Positions 33,101-40,000 of a stretch of DNA of 51,230 nt are shown piece after piece. Origin of the DNA: DASQFD01 sp035633255 (GTDB taxonomy: Bacteria; Actinomycetota; Actinomycetes; Actinomycetales; Dermatophilaceae); contig DASQFD010000104.1 of NCBI GenBank assembly GCA_035633255.1, forward strand, positions 1 to 51,230. Direction: 5' to 3'. The position numbers and the translations under genes were made by a program. The stretch's first letter is position 1. Every line of letters begins with the position of its first letter. The notes below the pieces were generated by a model. It was not told the DNA's origin and did not search any database. It saw only the letters and a program-made list of their open reading frames with translations.

Positions 33101-34487
33101 CGTGGGCCTGGTCGACCGACCGGCGGAGCAACGGCGGGACATTCTGCGGTGGCACCCGGCGGAGGGTCACTGGCTGCTCGTCGGCGGGCCCCGGTCCGGG
33201 CGGTCGTCCGCGGTGCGGCTGATCGTCGAGCAGGCGTGCGCCCGGTGGGGTCCGGCCGACCTGCACGTCCACGTCGTCGACGGCGGTGGTCGGCTGGCCG
33301 ACCTGGCCTCGCTGCCGCACGCCGGGGGCGTCGTGCGCGCGGACGACGTGCGGGCGGTCACCCGGGTGCTGGACCGGCTCACCGAGGAGGTCGGCCGGCG
33401 GGCTGACGCCCGGCACCCCGGCGACGCCCGACATCCCGGCCGAGAACCGCACCTCGTCCTCGCCGTGGACGGGTGGGAGCGGCTGGTGGCCGCGGACGGG
33501 GCGCTCGGCGAGCACGGTCTCGCGCGGCGGCTGGTCGACCTGGCCCGGGCCGGCTCGGTGGCCGGGCTGACCTGCGTGGTCGCCGGCGACCGCACCCTCC
33601 TGACCGGAGCCCTGCCGGGCCTGGCCTCCACCACCTTGGTGATGCCCCTGACCGACGCCAGCGAGGTCGCCATGACCGGGTTGCGCCGCAGCGAGGTCCC
33701 GCGGACGTGGCCGCCCGGCCGGGCGGTCCGGCTCTCGGACCGGGCGGTGGCCCAGCTCGTGTGGGCACCGCCGGACCCGCAGCGGCCGGTGCGCCCCTGG
33801 CCGCAGCCGCCCCCCGGCCGCCGCGCCTTCGCCGTGCGCGCCCTCCCGGCCAGCGTCCGGTGGGGCGACGTGCCGGTCGGTCAGCACCCGCCCTGGTGGA
33901 TCGGCGTGGGCGGCGACGAGGGGGCGCCGGTGGGGCTGGACCTGCGCCGGTCCGGGCGTCGCCTGCTCGTCGCCGGGCCGCGCGGCTCCGGCAGGACCAC
34001 CACGCTCGCGGCGGTCGCCCGGGCGGCGGCGCTGCAGGGCCACGCCGTGGCGGCCCTCACCGCCGAGGCCGACGACCTCCACCGCCTCGTCGACGACGTG
34101 TCGGTCTTCCGGGCCGACGACTGCGCCGACGTCGAGGCGCTGGTGGACCTCCGTCGGCGCCACCGCGACCTCGTGGTCCTCGTGGACGACGCCGAGTCGG
34201 TGGACGGCTCACCGGCGGAGGTGGTGGTGGCCGAGATCGCCACGCTCGTCGAACGCGACGGCGGGCTGCTGGTGACGGCGGCGAACAGCACGACCCTGCC
34301 CACCCGGGTGCGGGGTCTGGCCCTGGACGTGGCGCGGCACCACTTCGGGCTGCTCCTCATGCCGTCCGGGCTGGCCGACGGCGCGCTGCTCGGGATCCGC
34401 CCGCCCCCCGGCATGGCACGCCTGCCGGGCCGTGGCCTCCTCGTCGCCGCCGGCGCGGTCACCGAGGTGCAGGTCATCTCCGCGTGA
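30111..34487 (+). CDS. FHA-domain FtsK/SpoIIIE ATPase, type VII secretion (EccC/EssC-like)
   Basis: The product is 1458 residues. Residues 1-75 (VVVEARPGHTVADLRAALAEL...) look like a ubiquitin-type beta-grasp; 80-185 are an FHA domain (GLLVGRSTTCDLPLDDPALSRTHARV). Two membrane helices lie at about 226-265. Three FtsK/SpoIIIE modules follow: module 1 is intact (GGTTGSGKSE, about 675-690; VLVVDEF, about 785); module 2 (VGGPRSGRSS) and module 3 (AGPRGSGRTT) have Arg in place of the Walker A Lys. This is EssC/EccC organisation in one chain. In-frame repeats (DEPPEDRA near 33009) occur in a linker. Substrates may include the small helical proteins at 42.2-43.0 kb (inference). Confidence 0.9.
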   Translation: MRLGMTVLLPRRRASGCDVVVEARPGHTVADLRAALAELLGEPVRELSVAGRRLPDDALVGRPPLLDGCAVAADAPASGPAPTSPLDVAVCAGPDAGRRVPLAAGLLVGRSTTCDLPLDDPALSRTHARVSVRPDRVLVHDLGATNPVHVGAAAVGPDGTELTLGTEVRLGRSRLRLVRPGGAVARTVPAGDGTLRVERAPRAVDGHEPEVVLAPPDPVPVHPVRMPWAGALLPLPVAVVLAVVWGPQLLVFALLGPVVLLGTAAGDRVGNRRRRRREDEAHAEELAARRATLAAALRGERRALEHRFPDPVELLDVATGPGIRLWERSRDAPDAGVVRVGLGTTRAQTRWRPTGGGPDVRPDLPDAAVTVDLRRSGGLGVAGPPERADAVLRCLLGQLVTLHSPRDLRVWLLTDDPDGWEWVRRLPHTRSGPDTAAGAAGTVAGTVAGTVAALEAVLADRRAGDPSGRPETRMLDVVVAPRPLVGRGLDGFLESGAELGLLTLAGAGATAALPRTCGAVLRLGSGALATLTTAEAFHGGGPAVPSGLAERPAATTADGTAADRDRGASDTVTPDGVGWWWAERLSRALAPLRDAGGPASRDRLPDAVRLLDVLRLTGPPAGAAAGTGTGGPESSADVDAVVRRWARTDPGLGATLGVTTDGPWRVDLRTDGPHLLVGGTTGSGKSELLQCLVASLALSHPPEAVSFVLVDYKGGAAFGRCVDLPHNVGLVTDLDDHLAERALLSLRAELRRRERLIAGVGANDVGDYERRRARADPPLGRLVLVVDEFRALKEEVPEFVDGMVRVAALGRSLGVHLVLATQRPAGAVSPDISANVNLRIALRMRDVVDSRDVVDSPDAATLPASRPGRGVARGGDGALVTFQAASVSGSAGTGQPSHLRVRRADVPPGTPGAPARVAPEPDLAHVVRVVGRAFERGGGPPPPRPWLPPLPVLLDLPALSEVAALADEPPEDRADEPPEDRADEPRGRAGEPRTGVAVGLVDRPAEQRRDILRWHPAEGHWLLVGGPRSGRSSAVRLIVEQACARWGPADLHVHVVDGGGRLADLASLPHAGGVVRADDVRAVTRVLDRLTEEVGRRADARHPGDARHPGREPHLVLAVDGWERLVAADGALGEHGLARRLVDLARAGSVAGLTCVVAGDRTLLTGALPGLASTTLVMPLTDASEVAMTGLRRSEVPRTWPPGRAVRLSDRAVAQLVWAPPDPQRPVRPWPQPPPGRRAFAVRALPASVRWGDVPVGQHPPWWIGVGGDEGAPVGLDLRRSGRRLLVAGPRGSGRTTTLAAVARAAALQGHAVAALTAEADDLHRLVDDVSVFRADDCADVEALVDLRRRHRDLVVLVDDAESVDGSPAEVVVAEIATLVERDGGLLVTAANSTTLPTRVRGLALDVARHHFGLLLMPSGLADGALLGIRPPPGMARLPGRGLLVAAGAVTEVQVISA

Positions 34488-34893
34488 CGGCTCGTTCCTC
34501 CGGGTCGGCCTCGGACGGCGAGGAGAGCGCGGCGGCGATCCCGCTCACCGCCGCGACGGCGAGCACGACGGCGATGAGGGCGCGGTCTCCCTGGGCCAGC
34601 CCCCAGGCGACGGGGAGCAGCAGGGCGTTCCAGACGACCGTCGGGGTGCGCGGCCACGGCAGGGCGCGCAGCCACCCCCGCGCCATCGCGGCCAGCCAGG
34701 CAGCCACCCCGAGCATGAGGACGACGGACATGGCGGCCCGCACCGCGTCGTCCGTGGCGCCGATGGCGATCTCGTAGAGGTAGAAGGCGCAGAACCCGAC
34801 CAGGGTCACCACCTCGGCGGCGAGCACGGCCGCCGCCACCCGCTGCGCCGTGCCGGGAGGTCGCCGCGCCGGAGGGGGAGGGGCACCGCTCAC
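34474..34893 (-). CDS. Small integral membrane protein, unknown function
   Basis: The product is 139 residues from GTG 34893. A Pro/Arg-rich N-terminus precedes four hydrophobic helices (VAAAVLAAEVVTLVGFCAFYLYEIAIG; AMSVVLMLGVAAWLAAMARG; TVVWNALLLPVAWGLAQG; ALIAVVLAVAAVSGIAAAL). I recognise no family signature beyond similarity to small actinobacterial membrane proteins. It overlaps the FtsK-like gene by 14 bp tail to tail. TAGGCT lies 6 nt upstream, so translation is probably leaderless. Confidence 0.82.
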   Translation of the reverse strand: MSGAPPPPARRPPGTAQRVAAAVLAAEVVTLVGFCAFYLYEIAIGATDDAVRAAMSVVLMLGVAAWLAAMARGWLRALPWPRTPTVVWNALLLPVAWGLAQGDRALIAVVLAVAAVSGIAAALSSPSEADPEERAVTRR

Positions 34894-34899
34894 CGGGCC

Positions 34900-34905
34900 A
34901 GCCTA
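34900..34905 (-). promoter_or_regulatory. -10-like hexamer of a leaderless membrane-protein gene
   Basis: TAGGCT on the minus strand ends 6 nt before GTG 34893, the same hexamer as upstream of prfB. Confidence 0.5.
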
Positions 34906-35020
34906 CGAACAGCGGCGGGACCGCCTCACGCCCCGGGGTGATCCGGTCCCGGGAACAGGGCCGGAGGGCAGCGCGTTGGCACGCTCGCGGACGGCTGCAG
35001 GACGCCGCGCCACCCACGGA

Positions 35021-35036
35021 TGTGCGACGCGGCACA
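35021..35036. promoter_or_regulatory. CRP-type operator upstream of whiB1
   Basis: TGTGCGACGCGGCACA is an exact TGTG-N8-CACA match. A TAGGGT -10-like hexamer at 35072-35077 would start transcription near 35084, placing the site centre about 55 bp upstream, a class I activator position. In Mycobacterium tuberculosis whiB1 is controlled by the cAMP receptor protein, so conservation of that circuit is plausible. Confidence 0.6.
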
Positions 35037-35071
35037 CGCCCGCGACCGGTGCAGAATTCGACAGCGCCAGT

Positions 35072-35077
35072 TAGGGT
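35072..35077 (+). promoter_or_regulatory. Probable whiB1 -10 element
   Basis: TAGGGT with a poor -35 (GTGCAG, 17 bp upstream), as expected of an activator-dependent promoter. It would give a leader of about 105 nt. Confidence 0.45.
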
Positions 35078-35084
35078 GAGGGCC

Positions 35085-35106
35085 GGACGCCTGCGTGTCG
35101 GCGTCC
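35085..35106 (+). promoter_or_regulatory. Hairpin at the start of the whiB1 leader
   Basis: GGACGCC (35085-35091) pairs perfectly with GGCGTCC (35100-35106) around an 8-nt loop. It lies at the predicted 5' end of the transcript and might affect stability. The rest of the 295-bp gap 34894-35188 shows no gene. Confidence 0.45.
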
Positions 35107-35188
35107 GTTCGACTGCACCGGCGCGACCCCCGCTCCTGCCACCCTGCCAGGAGCCGGAACGATACTCCCCCGACAAGGAGCCCACCGC

Positions 35189-35437
35189 ATGGACTGGCGC
35201 GACCGCGCTGCCTGCCTCGACGAGGACCCAGAGCTGTTCTTCCCGATCGGGAACACCGGCCCGGCGATCCTGCAGATCGAGGAGGCGAAGGCCGTCTGCC
35301 GCCGGTGCGAGGTGGTCGACACCTGTCTGAAGTGGGCGATCGAGACCGGTCAGGACGCCGGGGTGTGGGGCGGGCTCTCCGAGGACGAGCGCCGCGCGCT
35401 CAAGCGGCGCAACGCCCGGGCCCGCCGGGCCGGCTGA
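35189..35437 (+). CDS. whiB1: WhiB1-type iron-sulfur transcriptional regulator
   Basis: The 82-residue product has the four cluster-binding cysteines (C9; C37-R-R-C40; C46) and the GVWGGLSEDERRALKRRNARA tail, nearly identical in pattern to M. tuberculosis WhiB1. These proteins bind a nitric-oxide-sensitive 4Fe-4S cluster and the primary sigma factor. AAGGAG lies 7 nt upstream of the ATG. The convergent neighbour pdtaS is the same as in mycobacteria. A CRP-type site lies upstream. Confidence 0.95.
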   Translation: MDWRDRAACLDEDPELFFPIGNTGPAILQIEEAKAVCRRCEVVDTCLKWAIETGQDAGVWGGLSEDERRALKRRNARARRAG

Positions 35438-35444
35438 CCGCAGG

Positions 35445-35519
35445 GGCACCGCCCAGGCCCACCAACCCCGGCACCGCCCAGGCCCACCAACCCTGGCACC
35501 GCCCAGGCCCGCCCCCGGC
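35445..35519. repeat. Tandem array, about 3 x 25 bp, just past whiB1
   Basis: The 25-bp unit starting GGCACCGCCCAGGCCCACCA occurs at 35445 and 35470, and a degenerate third copy begins at 35495. It starts 7 bp after the whiB1 stop and fills most of the gap to the end of convergent pdtaS. Confidence 0.88.
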
Positions 35520-35559
35520 ACCGGCCGCGCCAGCCCCGGCACCGGCCCGCGCCGGTGGG

Positions 35560-37041
35560 TCAGCGGGGCACCGAGCGCAGCCGGGCGGTGAACTCCACCC
35601 GGGTGCCTCCCGCCGGGCCGTTCTCCCAGCGGATCCGGCCGTTCAGGTCCTGCACCACGGCGGTGACGATCCGCGTCCCCAGACCGGCCAGGCCGGGCCG
35701 GAAGCCGGCCGGGAGGCCGCGCCCGTCGTCGGTGATGGTCACCGTGAGACGCTCCTGCCCCGGGGCCACCCAGTCCCGGCTGACCGCCACCTCGACGCGG
35801 CCGTCCCGGTCGGCCAGGCCGTGCTCGACGGCGTTGTGGACCAGCTCGGAGACGACCATCGCCAGCGGCGTCGCGTCCTCGGCACGCAGCCGCCCGAAAC
35901 GGCCCGTGATCGAGGAGCGGACGTGGTGCTCGCGGCTGGCGACCTCGACGACGGCCTGCAGCCCCCGCAGGGCGATCTCGTCGAAGTCCACCGTCTCGTC
36001 GAAGCCCTGGCTGAGGGTCTCGTGGACGAGCGCGATGGTGCCCACCCGGCGGACCGCCTCCTCCAGGGCGTTCCGCGCCCCGGGGTCCGGCAGCCGCCGC
36101 GCCTGGAGCCGCAGCAGCGCCGCGACCGTCTGCAGGTTGTTCTTGACCCGGTGGTGGATCTCCCGGATCGTCGCGTCCTTGGTGAGCAGCTCCTTCTCGC
36201 GGCGCCGCAGCTCCGAGACGTCGCGGAGCAGGATCATCGCGCCGTGCCGCACCCCGTGCTCGGTGAGCGGGATGGCCCGCATCGTCACCCCGGCCGACCC
36301 CACCTCGACCTCCGCCCGCCACGGCGCGCGACCGGTCACCACCAGCGCCAGCGACTCGTCGACCGCCGAGCCGGAGGTCGAGAGCCGCTCCGCCACCACC
36401 TGCGCGAGCACCTCGCCCACGACGTCACCGACGTGCCCGAGCCGGTGGATCGCGGAGATGGCGTTGGGGCTGGCGTAGTCCACGGCCCCCTCCGCGTCGA
36501 GCTGGATCACCCCGTCGCCCACCCGCGGGGCGCCCCGTCGCAGCCCGGTCGGCGCCGCGGTGCTGGGGAACTCCCCCGTGGACACCATCCTGGCCAGCGC
36601 GTCGGCGAGCGCGTGGTAGGTCATCTCCAGCTGGCTCGAGGTGCGGCCGCCGACGAGGTTGGTGTGCCGGGTCATCACCGCGACGGCGCGACCCTTGCGC
36701 ACCACCGGGACGACCTCCTCGCTCGTGGCCTCGTCCTCGTCGTTGCCGGGCTTCCAGCCCCTGACGATGCGCCGCTCCCGGTATGCCGTGTCCAGCACCG
36801 TCCCGCGCGCCTCACCGGCCCGGCGGCCCACGACGTCGTCGTGGAAGACCATCGGCCCGGTGTTGGGCCGCACGTGCGCCACGGCCGTCCACCGGTCCGC
36901 CCCGGCGGGCACCCAGAGGACGAGGTCGGAGAAGGACAGGTCGGAGATGAGCTGCCAGTCACCGACGACGAGGTGCAGCCACTCGATCGCCGCCTCCTCC
37001 AGCGAGGAGGACGACCGGAGCGTCTCGGCCAGGGTCGCCAC
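35560..37041 (-). CDS. pdtaS: Sensor histidine kinase PdtaS
   Basis: The 493-residue, soluble kinase has an N-terminal GAF-like sensor (about 1-150), a PAS domain (about 170-280, GDGVIQLDAEGAVDYASPNAI), an HWE/HisKA_2 dimerisation helix with the phospho-His in EIHHRVKNNLQTVAALLRL (about residue 295), and an HATPase domain (LVHNAVEHGL, DDGRGLPAG, LGTRIV). In mycobacteria the orthologue phosphorylates the antiterminator PdtaR, whose gene is not in this window. Convergence with whiB1 mirrors the mycobacterial order and supports orthology. Confidence 0.94.
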   Translation of the reverse strand: MATLAETLRSSSSLEEAAIEWLHLVVGDWQLISDLSFSDLVLWVPAGADRWTAVAHVRPNTGPMVFHDDVVGRRAGEARGTVLDTAYRERRIVRGWKPGNDEDEATSEEVVPVVRKGRAVAVMTRHTNLVGGRTSSQLEMTYHALADALARMVSTGEFPSTAAPTGLRRGAPRVGDGVIQLDAEGAVDYASPNAISAIHRLGHVGDVVGEVLAQVVAERLSTSGSAVDESLALVVTGRAPWRAEVEVGSAGVTMRAIPLTEHGVRHGAMILLRDVSELRRREKELLTKDATIREIHHRVKNNLQTVAALLRLQARRLPDPGARNALEEAVRRVGTIALVHETLSQGFDETVDFDEIALRGLQAVVEVASREHHVRSSITGRFGRLRAEDATPLAMVVSELVHNAVEHGLADRDGRVEVAVSRDWVAPGQERLTVTITDDGRGLPAGFRPGLAGLGTRIVTAVVQDLNGRIRWENGPAGGTRVEFTARLRSVPR

Positions 37042-37075
37042 GGCCGCACTCTAGTGCGGCCCGTCGGGTCCTTCC

Positions 37076-40000
37076 TCAGCCCCCCGAGGCCCCCGAGCCA
37101 CCGGCCCGCACCACGGACCTGAGGCTGCGCAGCGCCACCGACAGCGCCGCGATGTTGGGGTCGGACAGCCGCCGGATCGAGCGCAGCGCGGTCGCCGACC
37201 GCTGGATGGTGTCGGCGTTGGCGAGGGACCACCGCTCGAACTGGCGCAGCGGCGCGCCGTCCGGCTCGTCGGCGTTGGCCTCGATGACCGCGCGGCTGAG
37301 TGACTCCAGCACGGCATACAGGTCGTCCCGCAGCGCCCCCCGCGCCAGGGAGTCCCAGCGGTCCTCCCGCGGCAGGCGGGTGACCTTCTGCAGCATCGCG
37401 TCGATCCCGAACTGCTCGGAGATGAGGAAGTACAGCGGCGCCACGTGGGCCGGCGGCCGCCCGGTCTCGGCGGCGATGTCGACGATGTCGAGGAGGCTGA
37501 ACCCGTCCAGCAGCGACGCGCACCGCACCGCGAGGTCGTGCGGCACCCCGACCTCCTCGAGCGCGCCGGCCCGGCGCTCCAGCCGCCTCCGCTCCTCGCC
37601 CTTGAGCAGGTCCGGCACCATCGGGGTGAGCTGCCCCACCACCGCGGCGAAGTGGTCGATCTCGACCCGGATGTCCAGGCCGCTGGACCGGGAGGACAGG
37701 AACCACCGGACGGCCCGGTCGAGCAGCCGCCGGAACTCGAGGTAGAGCTCGGTCTGCGCGGACGTGGGCACCGTGGCGTCCAGCGCCTCGACCTCGGCGA
37801 CGTAGTCGGCGAGCCCGAAGACCTCCCGGGCCACGACGAAGGCCCGGGTGACCTGCTCGGGGGTGGCGCCGGTCTCCTCCGCGGCGCGGAAGACGAAGGT
37901 GATGCCGCCGCGGTTGACCAGCGAGTTGGCGACCGCGTTGGTGACGATCTCCCGGCGCAGCGGGTGCTCGCCCAGCTCGGCGGCGTGCCGGGTGCGCAGG
38001 GCGGGCGGGAAGTACTCCGTCAGGGTCTGCGCGAAGTACGGGTCGTCGGGCAGGCCGCTGGCGAGCAGGTCCTCCTTGAGCGCGAGCTTGGCGTAGGCGA
38101 CCAGCACCGCGAACTCCGGTGAGGCCAGGCCGTCGTCGTCGTGCACCCGCTTCTGCAGCTCGGCGTCGCTGGGCAGGAACTCCAGCCCGCGGTCGAGGTC
38201 GCCGCGCTCCTCCAGCCAGCGCATCAGCCGCTCGTGCACCGGAGCCATGACGTGCTGCTGCGCGCGGGCGTTGCCCAGCAGGACGTTCTGCTCGTAGTTG
38301 TCGCGGAGCACGTGCGCCGCGACGTCGTCGGTCATGGACGCCAGCAGCTCGTTGCGGGCGTCGAGGGTCAGCTCGCCGGCGCGGACCACCTCGCCGAGCA
38401 GGATCTTGATGTTGACCTCGTGGTCGGAGGTGTCCACGCCCGCGGAGTTGTCGATCGCGTCGGTGTTGACGCGCACCCCCGCGAAGGCGGCCTCCACCCG
38501 CCCGAGCTGGGTGAGCCCGAGGTTCCCGCCCTCCCCGACGACCTTGGCCCGCAGCTCCCCGCCGTCGACCCGGATCGCGTCGTTGGCGCGGTCACCCGCC
38601 GCCCGGTGGTCCTCGGTGGAGGCCTTGACGTAGGTGCCGATGCCGCCGTTCCACAGCAGGTCCACCGGCGCCAGGAGGATGGCGCGCATGAGCTGGGCGG
38701 GCGTCATCGCCGTCGTGTCCTCGGGCAGACCGAGGGCGGCGACCATCTGCGGGGTCACCGGCACCGACTTCAGGGTCCGTGGGAAGACCCCGCCGCCCTC
38801 GCTGAGCAGCGAGCGGTCGTAGTCCTCCCACGACGAGCGCGGCAGCTCGAAGAGCCGGCGCCGCTCGGCGAAGGACGTCGCGGCGTCCGGGTCGGGGTCG
38901 AGGAAGAGGTGCCGGTGGTCGAAGGCGGCCACCAGCCGGATGTGCTCGGAGAGCAGCATCCCGTTGCCGAAGACGTCACCGCTCATGTCGCCGACACCGA
39001 CGACCGTGAAGTCGGTGGCCTGGGTGTCCACGTCCATCTCGCGGAAGTGCCGCTTGACCGACTCCCACGCACCCCGCGCGGTGATGCCCATCGCCTTGTG
39101 GTCGTAGCCGACCGACCCGCCGGACGCGAAGGCGTCGTCGAGCCAGAAGCCGTACTCCCGGGCGATCCCGTTGGCGAGGTCGGAGAAGGTGGCCGTGCCC
39201 TTGTCCGCCGCCACGACGAGGTAGGGGTCGTTCCCGTCGTGCCGCACGGTGCGCTCCGGCGGCACGATGGCGCCCGACACCCGGTTGTCGGTGAGGTCCA
39301 GCAGCCCGCGGATGAACGTCCGGTATGCCGCCTTGCCCTCCGTCAGCCACGCCTCCCGGTCGGTGGCCGGGTCCGGCAGGGACTTGGCGTAGAAGCCGCC
39401 CTTGGACCCGGTCGGGACGATGACCGCGTTCTTGACCAGCTGCGCCTTGACCAGCCCGAGGATCTCGGTGCGGAAGTCCTCGCGCCGGTCGCTCCAGCGC
39501 AGCCCGCCGCGCGCGACCGGCCCGAAGCGCAGGTGCACGCCCTCCACGCGCGGGCTGTAGACCCAGATCTCGAACGCCGGCCGGGGCGCCGGCAGGTCCG
39601 GGACGGCGCGCGGGTCCAGCTTGAGCGAGACGTAGTCCTTGCCGGGGGCGGCGGCACCCGAGGGGCTCTCGGCCCCGGGGTCGCCGTGCTGGTAGAAGTT
39701 CGTCCGCAGCCCGGCCCGGATCACGCCGAGGAAGGAGCGGATGATCCGGTCGTGGTCGAGCGAGCTCACCTCGTCGAGGGCGTCGACGACCCGGGCGGCG
39801 ACCTCCTCGGCGGCCGCGGTCCGGGCGGCGGCCTCCTCGGCGGCGCCTCGACCGGCATACCGGTCGGGGTCGAAGCGGATCTCGAAGAGCTCGACGAGGT
39901 CGCGGGCGATGCCCGGGTTGAGGACCAGGGCCTCCTCGACGTAGCGCTGGCTGAAGGTGGTCTGGGTCTGGCGGAGGTACTTGGCCACCGCGCGCAGGAC

